Assembly: GCA_947476145.1 (NCBI GenBank)
Contig: CANJPH010000018.1
Span: 1 to 43,144 of the forward strand
Length of the DNA: 43,144 nucleotides
Source: Bacteroidota bacterium
GTDB lineage: Bacteria; Bacteroidota; Bacteroidia; Chitinophagales; Chitinophagaceae
Reading direction: 5' to 3'
The notes below the pieces were generated by a model. That model made no database searches. It was given only the letters and a program-made list of their open reading frames with translations, and had not been told where the DNA came from. Every line of letters starts with the position of its first letter. Position 1 is the first letter of the stretch. Below, piece after piece: positions 34,396-42,976 of the stretch. Made by a program: the position numbers and the translations under genes.

Positions 34396-35523
34396 ATGGA
34401 AAGAATCTACTTTGACAATGCAGCAACTACTTCCCTGGATCCGGAAGTGCTAGAAGCGATGATGCCTTATTTTACAGAGAAATTTGGCAACCCCTCTTCC
34501 ATTTATAGCTATGGTAGAGAATCCAGAATGGCTATTGAGCAAGCACGTAAATCCATTGCAAAAATCTTAGGCGCTAAGCCATCAGAAATATTTTTTACCA
34601 GCGGTGGAACTGAAAGTAGTAATACTGCTTTACATGCTGCAATATTTGATTTAGGCTGCAAACATATTATTAGTTCCCCAATCGAACATCATGCCACTTT
34701 ACACACCGTCTCGTATTTGGCAAAAACAGAGGGCATTACCCTTAGTTATGTTAATATATTACCTAATGGACATATCGACTTAGCGCATTTACAAAACCTA
34801 CTTGAAAGCAATTCAGACAAAACCATTGTAAGTATCATGCACGCCAATAATGAAATTGGAAATATGATAGACCTACAAAAAGTGGGTGAAATTTGTAAAA
34901 AATATAATGCCTATTTTCATAGTGACACAGTACAAACAGTAGGACATTTTTCTTTCAATTTAAAAGATACGCCTGTAGATTTTATAACAGGGGCGGGTCA
35001 TAAATTTCATGGACCTAAAGGCATTGGTATCTTATATATTAATGAGAATATAAAGATTAACCCCTTTTTACATGGTGGCGCACAGGAGCGTAATATGCGC
35101 GCAGGTACCGAAAACCTATATGGTATAGTAGGGTTTGCCAAAGCTTTAGAGATGGCTACTGAACAACACGAAAAAGACAGCACCTATATCAATGGCCTAC
35201 GAAGCTACATGCATGAACAGCTAATTGCTCATATTCCTGAAGTAAGTTTTAATGGAGATACATTTGGCGATAGCTTATACACTTTATTGAGCGTGAATTT
35301 CCCTAAAAATGAAAAGTCAGAAATGATGTTGTTTAATTTAGACATACATCATATTTGCGCAAGTGGTGGAAGCGCTTGTTCAAGTGGAGCACAACAAGGA
35401 TCTCATGTAATAAATGCGTTAAACAAAGGAGTAGATATTGCTACCATTCGTTTCTCTTTTTGCAAACACAATACCAAAGCTGAAATTGATCAGGTCATTG
35501 CTACCTTAAAAGAATTATTATAA
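34396..35523 (+). CDS. Cysteine desulfurase (NifS/IscS family)
   Basis: 375 residues. It takes sulfur from cysteine as an enzyme persulfide for Fe-S cluster or tRNA thiolation. Motifs: YFDNAATTSLDPEV at the N-terminus, SGGTESSNTAL near 69, HSDTVQTVGHF near 177, the PLP lysine in GAGHKFHGPKG near 205, and the catalytic Cys in the loop GGSACSSGAQQG near 328. The length and loop fit group I. It has no isc/suf partners in the window. Its stop codon abuts that of the opposing DUF2723 gene with no intergenic base. Confidence 0.93.
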   Translation: MERIYFDNAATTSLDPEVLEAMMPYFTEKFGNPSSIYSYGRESRMAIEQARKSIAKILGAKPSEIFFTSGGTESSNTALHAAIFDLGCKHIISSPIEHHATLHTVSYLAKTEGITLSYVNILPNGHIDLAHLQNLLESNSDKTIVSIMHANNEIGNMIDLQKVGEICKKYNAYFHSDTVQTVGHFSFNLKDTPVDFITGAGHKFHGPKGIGILYINENIKINPFLHGGAQERNMRAGTENLYGIVGFAKALEMATEQHEKDSTYINGLRSYMHEQLIAHIPEVSFNGDTFGDSLYTLLSVNFPKNEKSEMMLFNLDIHHICASGGSACSSGAQQGSHVINALNKGVDIATIRFSFCKHNTKAEIDQVIATLKELL

Positions 35524-38500
35524 TTATTTAACACCCGCATCAGCAGCCATTCTCTGGATTCTATTTTTAACATCTATTGCAGAAGCAGCATCTTGCAACA
35601 AAGCTACTTGCTTAGGATAATCTTTCTCGTAATCTTCTTGAGCAAAAATGGTTGGTTTTTGGTTAATAGCAGCTTCTACATTTTCAATGAACTTTTTGTC
35701 ACTCATTTTTTGACCTAGCGAATTATAATAACTTAATTGTTGATTAACATCCGATAAAATTGACTTAGCAATCTTTTTTGCTAACTCAAAATCGCCTGCA
35801 GCATAGCATGCTCTTAATACTTCGGATGCAATTCTATTATCCTGATTGCCTCCTCTATTGGAAGTCATACCATAAGGAAAGCTCTTCTCATTCGTTTCAC
35901 TATCCAATTTTCTTAATAGATTTTTTGCTTTGTCTTGCTTGCCTTCCACAATTAAAGAAAAGGCAACCTGTGTAATAGCCATTCTTAATGAATTTAAATG
36001 ACGTCGGTTCTCCTCGTCAAAATATACATTTGGGTTCTTTGCATTACCAAATGCAAACTTGGTCATGATGGTATTATAGGCAGCCTCTGTGTTTACGGGA
36101 TTTTCAACTTTAAATGGCACTAGCTCATAGGCAAGTCCACGTAAACGAACATATTTGTCTAAGCCTAATTCTGTTAATTCCTGAGGCGAAGTAAAGCAGA
36201 TAGGTCTTTTAAATTGAGAAGTGGCAATAATTGCATACATCGCTAATTCATTCTTAACCATGTATCTTCTTTGAGGATTTAGGTCAATCAGCAACTCATC
36301 TGCAATACTATCTGTTGACTTAGCAATTCCAGCAGCAATGGCATTGGCTTTATTTACAGGCAGTTTGAATTTATGCGTGTTAAATATATTCATAGGTCCG
36401 CCCTCTGTTGGGGTGGTGTATTTTCCTGTTTGATCACCTACCACATATCTTAAAACAGAATCTAAATTTTGATAATTTTTTTCTGCATCGTTATTTAAAG
36501 GAGCGTACAACACATAGTTTAATTTATTCCCTGCAACCTGCTCTTCATTAAAAATGACATCAAACTTTTCACTATTGTTTACTTTGTATCTAAGTTCTCG
36601 CATATACCAATCGGAACCCAATAAGCTATTAACCACTACGCGTACATCGGGACGAATGCCTTCCACTTCCTGCGCATACCATAATGGATAAGTGTCATTG
36701 TCTCCAAAAGAAAATAAGATGGCATTAGGGGGACAACTTTCTAAGTAGTCACGCGCCATATCTAAAGGCAATGTTTTATTGCTACGATCATGATCATCCC
36801 ATTCTTGTTGCGCCATTAAAGCAGGTACACCCAAACACAATATAGAAACTGTTATAGCAGCCACACGGGGATTCATAAAGTGTTTAAACCAAGCAATGAT
36901 TTGCAACACACCCAACCCAATCCAAATAGCAAATGCATAAAAGGAACCTACATAAGCATAATCACGTTCACGAGGCTGTAAACTTTGTTGATTTAAATAT
37001 AACACAATAGCAAATCCCGTAAAGAAAAATAGGAGTGCTGTTACTAAAAAATCTTTTTTAGTTTTTGTTAATTGATAGATAAAGCCCATCATACCCAAAA
37101 TCAAAGGCAGCATAAATAATTTATTGTTGGCCTTATTATTTTTTTGAATAGTATCCGGCATTTTGGACTGATCCCCGAATATATAATTGTCAATAAATGG
37201 TATACCGGTTATAAAATTACCGTCTCTTGCATTACCAAATCCTTGCAAATCATTTTGTTTGCCCGCGAAATTCCAAAGGAAGTATCGCATATACATAAAA
37301 GTAAATTGATAATTGGCGAAATAGCGAAGATTATTTCCAAAAGTCACATCCTCCCCTTCTACAACGCCACCGAATTCCTTAAATGTTTGCAATTGACCTC
37401 TGTCATTTTCTCCATCCCACATTCTAGGAAATAAATGTGAAGAAGGTGCAGAAGACCAATCTCTTTTTAAATTCTTACCAGTAAACTCATAATTATTAGG
37501 TGTTTTTACATATTGATCAGATCCATCTATCGTTTCCACTTGATCCACAAAATCGGGTCCATAAACAATAGGCCAATCGCCGTATTGCTCTCTACCTAAA
37601 TAGCCAACCAGGGTAACCGGATTATCTACATTGTACATATCCACAGAAGGATCAGCATTGGAACGAATCATGGTGGTTACATAACTAGTATAGCCTAGTA
37701 AGAAAAATATGGTAGACCAAGCACCTAATTTTAGAAAGTAAAGTCCTTTTTTATTCGCATAATGAATAGCAAAAGCTAATACAGCTGCTACTAATACAAA
37801 GAAAGCAATGAAACCACTAAAGAAAGGAAGTTTAAACTCATTTACAAACAAAACATCAAAAGCACCAGCCCACTTTATAGTATATTGAATTAAGAACACT
37901 TGAATAAATCCGGTGATCACTACACCAATCATAAAAGCAATAAATGCACCCCAAAAATTTGCCTTGTAATTACGGAAGTAATACACCATCACAATTGCTG
38001 GAATGGTTAATATGTTTAATAAGTGAACTCCAATTGAAATTCCCATTAAATAAAAAATAAAAATAATCCACTTATCTGCACCAGGCTGGTTGGCCTTATG
38101 TTCCCATTTTAAAATAGCCCAAAACACCAAAGCAGTAAAGAATGAACTTAACGCATATACTTCTCCTTCCACTGCACTGTACCAAAATGAATCAGAAAAA
38201 GTATAGGCCAATGCACCAACAATCCCTGCGCCCATGATAGAAATAATTTGCGCATTGCTTAAATCCTCTGTTCCTTTTTGTACCAATCTTTTTGCAAAAT
38301 GGGTAATGGTCCAAAACAAAAACATAATGGTGAACCCACTTGCTAAAGCACTCATAATATTTACGGCCTTTGCAGCTGTAAGTGGATTGTCTCCAAATAA
38401 TATAATGAATATACGACCCAAAAGCACAAACATAGGCGCTCCTGGCGGATGTGGAATTTGTAACTTATAAGCACTGCTAATAAACTCACCACAATCCCAA

Positions 38501-38595
38501 AAACTTCCAGTAGCTTCTGTGGTCATAACGTATACGGTGCAAGCAATGAGGGTAACCATCCACCCTGTCCAATTATTCACTTTTTTAAAGTCCAT
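35524..38595 (-). CDS. DUF2723 (TMEM260-like, GT117) membrane protein
   Basis: 1023 residues. The N-terminal half has about twelve membrane helices. The start YVMTTEATGSFWDCGEFISSAYKLQIPHPPGAPMF is the DUF2723 signature with the acidic loop expected of GT-C glycosyltransferases. Residues about 590 to 1023 are a large soluble part: a conserved SFGDNDTYPLWYAQEVEGIRPDVRVVVNSLL segment and a helical, repeat-like C-terminus. Human TMEM260 is a protein O-mannosyltransferase; the bacterial substrate is not known. It is common in Bacteroidota, where protein O-glycosylation occurs, so a role there is an inference. Confidence 0.88.
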   Translation of the reverse strand: MDFKKVNNWTGWMVTLIACTVYVMTTEATGSFWDCGEFISSAYKLQIPHPPGAPMFVLLGRIFIILFGDNPLTAAKAVNIMSALASGFTIMFLFWTITHFAKRLVQKGTEDLSNAQIISIMGAGIVGALAYTFSDSFWYSAVEGEVYALSSFFTALVFWAILKWEHKANQPGADKWIIFIFYLMGISIGVHLLNILTIPAIVMVYYFRNYKANFWGAFIAFMIGVVITGFIQVFLIQYTIKWAGAFDVLFVNEFKLPFFSGFIAFFVLVAAVLAFAIHYANKKGLYFLKLGAWSTIFFLLGYTSYVTTMIRSNADPSVDMYNVDNPVTLVGYLGREQYGDWPIVYGPDFVDQVETIDGSDQYVKTPNNYEFTGKNLKRDWSSAPSSHLFPRMWDGENDRGQLQTFKEFGGVVEGEDVTFGNNLRYFANYQFTFMYMRYFLWNFAGKQNDLQGFGNARDGNFITGIPFIDNYIFGDQSKMPDTIQKNNKANNKLFMLPLILGMMGFIYQLTKTKKDFLVTALLFFFTGFAIVLYLNQQSLQPRERDYAYVGSFYAFAIWIGLGVLQIIAWFKHFMNPRVAAITVSILCLGVPALMAQQEWDDHDRSNKTLPLDMARDYLESCPPNAILFSFGDNDTYPLWYAQEVEGIRPDVRVVVNSLLGSDWYMRELRYKVNNSEKFDVIFNEEQVAGNKLNYVLYAPLNNDAEKNYQNLDSVLRYVVGDQTGKYTTPTEGGPMNIFNTHKFKLPVNKANAIAAGIAKSTDSIADELLIDLNPQRRYMVKNELAMYAIIATSQFKRPICFTSPQELTELGLDKYVRLRGLAYELVPFKVENPVNTEAAYNTIMTKFAFGNAKNPNVYFDEENRRHLNSLRMAITQVAFSLIVEGKQDKAKNLLRKLDSETNEKSFPYGMTSNRGGNQDNRIASEVLRACYAAGDFELAKKIAKSILSDVNQQLSYYNSLGQKMSDKKFIENVEAAINQKPTIFAQEDYEKDYPKQVALLQDAASAIDVKNRIQRMAADAGVK

Positions 38596-38615
38596 TTTGA
38601 CAATTTTAGTAGTTG

Positions 38616-38623
38616 CAAACTTA
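38616..38623 (-). promoter_or_regulatory. -7 element TAAGTTTG of the DUF2723 gene
   Basis: TAAGTTTG followed by CAAC on the minus strand, 20 nt before the ATG at 38595. It shares the TTTGCAAC extension. Confidence 0.5.
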
Positions 38624-38700
38624 ACTTAATCTTGTCAAAAAGGGAAATTAAGGCCTATATTAAGATTATTTTAAGATTTCCGGGTTCCCCTTAGGTTTTT

Positions 38701-38708
38701 TATCTTTG
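38701..38708 (+). promoter_or_regulatory. -7 element TATCTTTG of mtaB
   Basis: TATCTTTG, then CAACCC, then ATG at 38715: 6 nt between box and start codon. It rules out the in-frame TTG at 38706 as the start, because that TTG is part of the box. Confidence 0.6.
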
Positions 38709-38714
38709 CAACCC

Positions 38715-40007
38715 ATGAGCAAACCACGTTCCGTTGCATTTCATACCTTAGGCTGTAAGCTTAACTTTTCAGAGACTTCTACCCTTTCTAGACAATTGGA
38801 ACAGGAAGGCTTTGAAAAAAAAGCATTTACGGACATAGCGGACGTTTATGTGATAAATACCTGCTCTGTTACCGAAAACGCGGACAAAGAATGTAAACAA
38901 TTGGTAAGGAGGATTCAAAGACTTGCCCCAGAAAGTTTTGTGGTGATTACAGGTTGCTATGCGCAGTTAAAGCCCACTGAAATTGCAAGCATACCAGGTG
39001 TAGATTTAGTATTGGGTGCTGCCGAAAAATTTAACCTTGTACAGCATTTATCTACTTTAACCAAGGGACAGGATGCAAAAATTTGTAGTTGCGATATTGA
39101 AGAAGTTTCGGGATTTAATGCATCTTTTTCTGTAAATGATCGCACTCGTACTTTTTTAAAAGTGCAGGATGGATGTGATTATAGTTGCACGTTTTGCACC
39201 ATCCCAATGGCAAGAGGCAAGAGCAGAAGCGATCGGATAGAGAATGTAGTGAAACAAGCAAAAACCCTGGCAGAGAATGGGGTAAAAGAAATAGTATTGA
39301 CGGGGATTAATTTAGGTGATTTTGGAAAAGGCGGTGATGGTGGGAAAAAACACAATGAAGATTTTTTTGAATTGGTAAAAGCGCTGGATCAGGGAACCAA
39401 TATTCCTCGATATCGCATTTCTTCCATTGAACCCAACTTACTAACCAATGAAATTATAGAGTGGGTTGCAAAAAGTAAAAGCTTTATGCCCCATTTTCAT
39501 ATCCCATTACAAAGTGGATCAGATACAGTACTTAAATTAATGCAAAGAAGATACAATAGTAGCTTGTATGCCGAAAGGATTACGGCCATTAAATCCATTA
39601 TGCCGCATGCCTGTATTGGAGTGGATGTTATTGTAGGTTCCCCTGGCGAAACAGAAGCTTATTTTAAAGAAAGTTTTGATTTTATTCATTCATTAGATAT
39701 ATCTTATCTGCATGTATTTACTTACTCGGAACGTGCCATGACCAAGGCATTAGAAATAAAGCCTGTGGTGCCAATATCCGTAAGGAACGAAAGAAATAAA
39801 TTACTGCGCAACTTGTCTTACCAGAAACAACAATATTTTAATGCACAACATGTAGGCGCTACTCGACCGGTACTTTTTGAATCGATCAAGCAAAAAGATC
39901 CAAATGACATTGCCATGTTAGAAGGCTATAGCGATAATTACATTAGAATTGTCACTCCCTACAGACCTGAATGGAGCAATCAAATTGTTGACTGGGAAAT
40001 TAAATAG
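38715..40007 (+). CDS. mtaB: tRNA t6A37 methylthiotransferase MtaB
   Basis: 430 residues from the ATG. It adds a methylthio group to t6A at position 37 of tRNAs reading ANN codons. The N-terminal UPF0004 domain has the first cluster's cysteines (LGCKLNFSET, NTCSVTENA, TGCYAQ). The radical SAM cluster is CDYSCTFC near residue 155. A TRAM-like C-terminal domain ends the protein. The GCKLNFSET start distinguishes MtaB from MiaB and RimO. Its 3' end overlaps the opposing UpxY-like gene by 8 bp. Confidence 0.93.
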   Translation: MSKPRSVAFHTLGCKLNFSETSTLSRQLEQEGFEKKAFTDIADVYVINTCSVTENADKECKQLVRRIQRLAPESFVVITGCYAQLKPTEIASIPGVDLVLGAAEKFNLVQHLSTLTKGQDAKICSCDIEEVSGFNASFSVNDRTRTFLKVQDGCDYSCTFCTIPMARGKSRSDRIENVVKQAKTLAENGVKEIVLTGINLGDFGKGGDGGKKHNEDFFELVKALDQGTNIPRYRISSIEPNLLTNEIIEWVAKSKSFMPHFHIPLQSGSDTVLKLMQRRYNSSLYAERITAIKSIMPHACIGVDVIVGSPGETEAYFKESFDFIHSLDISYLHVFTYSERAMTKALEIKPVVPISVRNERNKLLRNLSYQKQQYFNAQHVGATRPVLFESIKQKDPNDIAMLEGYSDNYIRIVTPYRPEWSNQIVDWEIK

Positions 40008-40527
40008 GAGAAACCTCGTGTGGCTTAAACTCCACAATCATTACTAAATTGAGGCTTTCTAAGCGAACAAAAACATTTTGCTTACTTGCTTTAATCACCT
40101 CTCCTCTTCTATTCATAAACAACCCCTGATTAATAGCCACTTTAGTTTGTGGCGGCAAATTGGTTAAGTCAACGATTTCAATAGAAGTGTTTGGTGTAGC
40201 TAAGCCTAAATATTTTTTGATTTCATTTATTTCAACATCGCGAATAATAGCTGGTTTTTTTTCAAAATACAAAAAGTTAACGACCCCAATGGTAGAAAGT
40301 ATTTTGGTGTAGTCCTCCTTGGAAGCTTTCACAAAAACATAGGATCTGAACAGCGGAACGTAAATAATTTTTTTGCGATCCGTCCAGTAACGTTCTTTCT
40401 TTTCAACTGGGCACCAACTGTCAAATCCCTGTTGCAAGAGCTTATCGTCAACCTTCTTCTCCCATTTTGACTTCGTATAAATTACATGCCATTGTTTTAT
40501 TGTTGGCTTCACTTTCTTTACTTCCAT
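40000..40527 (-). CDS. UpxY-like NusG-family transcription antiterminator
   Basis: 175 residues. The NusG N-terminal domain is seen as WHVIYTKSKWEKKVDDKLLQQGFDSWCP, then PLFRSYVFVKASKEDY. A C-terminal KOW-like segment is near residues 120-170 (VAINQGLFMNRRGEVIKASKQNVFVRLESLNLVMIVEF). Known UpxY proteins act on long polysaccharide operons and are usually their first gene. This one is instead the last gene of a pair, 7 bp after the C-terminal processing protease, with no polysaccharide cluster in view. It may act in trans or on a locus outside the window. Confidence 0.85.
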   Translation of the reverse strand: MEVKKVKPTIKQWHVIYTKSKWEKKVDDKLLQQGFDSWCPVEKKERYWTDRKKIIYVPLFRSYVFVKASKEDYTKILSTIGVVNFLYFEKKPAIIRDVEINEIKKYLGLATPNTSIEIVDLTNLPPQTKVAINQGLFMNRRGEVIKASKQNVFVRLESLNLVMIVEFKPHEVSPI

Positions 40528-40534
40528 TATTCAA

Positions 40535-42712
40535 TTACTTTACCGCCACTTTTGTTGTATTAAAAAATCCTAATAACTTAGTTGATTCGTAAATTTGCTT
40601 ATCCTTGGCAACCATTTTTAACCAAGCCTGATATCTTTCTTGCTTTGGCTTATCAGGATTGTTGTAGAATTTATTGTAATCAGCTTTCAGCGCAGCTACC
40701 TGCATGGAATCTTTTAATTTAAGGATGGTTTCATTTTCTTTCAAAATCCCTTGCATTTGTTTTTTATAAGCAAGGTACTTTTCCATTTTCAAGTATACAG
40801 GTGCATACATTTTTGTAGCAATAAATTGTAAATTATTATTAAACTTTACTGTACTGCTATCCAATTCCTTTTGTTGTTGCAATTGCATGGATTGTTTAAT
40901 CATATCCATATTATAACCACCCACCCAAGGTTGATATTTTGAACTTTGAATTTGATCCCAAGCCAGGGCAGATGCATTGTCTTTTTCACGGTATTTGAAA
41001 AGCTCATATTCATCCGGCAAAACAATGTCAGAGGCAACCCCTTTACGTTGAGTAGAACTTCCATTAATACGATAGAATTTTTGGAAAGTTAACTTCACCG
41101 CACCATACTCAGTTTGAATACCCAATGAATCCAATGGTTTCCCAAAAGCCACGTTGCGTTGAACGGTCCCCTTTCCATATGTAGTCGTGCTACCTATAAT
41201 GATACCTCTTTTATAATCCTGTATGGCCGCTGCAAAAATTTCACTTGCCGAAGCACTAAATTCATTCACCATCACCACCAAGGGTCCATCATAAATGGTA
41301 CCAGGGGTTTCGTCAGCCAAAACCTGTGAACGTCCTTCCTTATCTCTAATTTGTACGACAGGCCCTTTATTAATAAATAAACCAACCATTTGTACCACTT
41401 CATACAATGAGCCACCTCCATTGAATCTTACATCAATAATAATGCTCTTCACTTTTTCTGCTTTCAATTTTTCAACCTCAATGGCAACATCTTTTGAACA
41501 TCTAGGACCATCCTCTCTATCAAAATCGGCATAAAAATCTGGCAACCATATGTATCCAATTTTATCTGCGCCTTTTGTAATCACTGCGCTTCTTGCATAC
41601 CCTTCATCTAAAACAACTTTTTCTCTTTTTAATGCAATTACTTTAATGGTGCCGTCTAGCTTTTTTACTGTTAATCTAACTTCCGTACCCAAGTCCCCCC
41701 TAATTAATTTAACAGCATCTGTAACCTCATAACCTGCAATATCAACGGGCTCTTGGTCGCCTTGTGCAATTTTAGTAATCACATCATTCATTACCAATTG
41801 ACCGGACTTCCATGCGGGCCCACCCGGTGAAACACTTGCAATTTTGACACCGTTGTCATCGGGGCCTAACTGTGCACCAATGCCATAAATCACGCCGCTC
41901 ATTTGCTCCGTGAAGGAACGTTTTTCAATAGGTGCAAAATAATCGGTATGAGGATCCATTAAACCTGTAATAGCATTTAAAAATGCATCAAACTTTTTCT
42001 CTTCGTTGTATGTTTTGTCTAATGATTCAAATCTTTTGTGGTATGATTTTGCAATCGCATTACGCGCATCTACTTCTAACTCCGAATCTGATTTGTATAC
42101 AAATTTATTGGCTGAACTTTTCGCAGTGTCTGGCGTCTTTTTTTTGCTTTGCGCATCCCTGTCGTCTATTAAAGAAATATATTTTTCTAATGTCTTATAC
42201 TTAATTAATTTATACCATCTATCATAGCGTTCCGAATTATTTTTAGGATAATTTAAACTATCGGCATCTAAGTATACTGAATCGTCTATATTAAAATCAA
42301 ACGCTTGTTTAAAAATTGAATCGGCTATTAATTTGGCCTCTTTGTATCTAACATTATACAATTTACTTGCAGCAGGTTCAAATTTTATTTCGGCTCCATG
42401 AATTTCATCATCAATGGTGGTTTGAAATTTTTTCAATGCATTAATATCCTCTTGCATAAACAAGTTTTTTTCTGGATCTAGCATTTTCAAATAATTTTCA
42501 AAAACTTCTTTAGAAAATGCATCATCAATTTTTCTTGGATTATAATGCTCTCGCTCCAATAAACTTCCTACTGCACTTAGCAATTTTCGATGTCTTAAAT
42601 CTGGGGTCTCTGGCGAATTGCTCTTAAATGCAAATATTAAACTACCAGCTAATATTAAAGTGGCAAAGAATTTCCACTTATTTTGTTTTACATATGTCAT
42701 AATCGTGTGCAT
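40535..42712 (-). CDS. prc: Carboxy-terminal processing protease (Prc/Tsp, S41 family)
   Basis: 725 residues from ATG 42712; a later ATG at 42700 is also possible. The in-frame TTG at 42724 is rejected because it lies in a promoter box. A membrane anchor or signal (residues about 12-28) precedes a helical N-terminal domain. A PDZ domain is at about 270-350 and the S41 core follows with IIDVRFNGGGSL. The catalytic Ser is in NEFSASASE and the Lys in YGKGT. The C-terminal helical region is as in Prc. It degrades misfolded or tagged periplasmic proteins and can trim lipoproteins. It is the first gene of a probable pair with the UpxY-like gene. Confidence 0.92.
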   Translation of the reverse strand: MHTIMTYVKQNKWKFFATLILAGSLIFAFKSNSPETPDLRHRKLLSAVGSLLEREHYNPRKIDDAFSKEVFENYLKMLDPEKNLFMQEDINALKKFQTTIDDEIHGAEIKFEPAASKLYNVRYKEAKLIADSIFKQAFDFNIDDSVYLDADSLNYPKNNSERYDRWYKLIKYKTLEKYISLIDDRDAQSKKKTPDTAKSSANKFVYKSDSELEVDARNAIAKSYHKRFESLDKTYNEEKKFDAFLNAITGLMDPHTDYFAPIEKRSFTEQMSGVIYGIGAQLGPDDNGVKIASVSPGGPAWKSGQLVMNDVITKIAQGDQEPVDIAGYEVTDAVKLIRGDLGTEVRLTVKKLDGTIKVIALKREKVVLDEGYARSAVITKGADKIGYIWLPDFYADFDREDGPRCSKDVAIEVEKLKAEKVKSIIIDVRFNGGGSLYEVVQMVGLFINKGPVVQIRDKEGRSQVLADETPGTIYDGPLVVMVNEFSASASEIFAAAIQDYKRGIIIGSTTTYGKGTVQRNVAFGKPLDSLGIQTEYGAVKLTFQKFYRINGSSTQRKGVASDIVLPDEYELFKYREKDNASALAWDQIQSSKYQPWVGGYNMDMIKQSMQLQQQKELDSSTVKFNNNLQFIATKMYAPVYLKMEKYLAYKKQMQGILKENETILKLKDSMQVAALKADYNKFYNNPDKPKQERYQAWLKMVAKDKQIYESTKLLGFFNTTKVAVK

Positions 42713-42721
42713 GAAGTATTT

Positions 42722-42729
42722 CAAAAATA
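42722..42729 (-). promoter_or_regulatory. -7 element TATTTTTG of prc
   Basis: TATTTTTG on the minus strand, ending 9 nt before the ATG at 42712. The predicted UTR is very short. Confidence 0.5.
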
Positions 42730-42833
42730 GCGTAAAAAGCCTATTCTAGGTTCCAATTTGGAATAATCTGCTTTATTTTACCATAAATTTATAAAAAGAT
42801 GGAAAACAAGTTTTATTGATTACCGAATTAGTG

Positions 42834-42841
42834 TATTTTTG
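42834..42841 (+). promoter_or_regulatory. -7 element TATTTTTG of the tRNA-His gene
   Basis: TATTTTTG followed by CAACCC, 11 nt before the G(-1) of tRNA-His. A TTG at 42816-42818 lies 15 nt upstream, somewhat short for a -33 element. Confidence 0.6.
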
Positions 42842-42852
42842 CAACCCTAAAT

Positions 42853-42930
42853 GGAGGGCGTAGCTCAGTAGGTTAGAGCGACAGTTTGTGGATCTGTAGG
42901 TCGTGGGTTCGAGACCCATCGTTCTCCCCA
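42853..42930 (+). tRNA. tRNA-His (GTG anticodon)
   Basis: Cloverleaf is complete: acceptor GAGGGCG/CGTTCTC with two G-U pairs, D-arm GCTC...GAGC, anticodon loop TTGTGGA (anticodon GTG), T-arm GTGGG TTCGAGA CCCAT. G at 42853 pairs with discriminator C73, the extra G(-1) typical of tRNA-His. CCA is encoded at 42928-42930. The anticodon stem has one T-T mismatch at its loop end. Confidence 0.96.
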
Positions 42931-42934
42931 GAAA

Positions 42935-42964
42935 AAGCCTACCCCAATTGGGGTGGGCTTTTTT
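42935..42964 (+). terminator. Intrinsic terminator after tRNA-His
   Basis: Eleven-bp stem AAGCCTACCCC/GGGGTGGGCTT with AATT loop, followed by TTTT. Confidence 0.9.
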
Positions 42965-42976
42965 ATAAAATTTATG

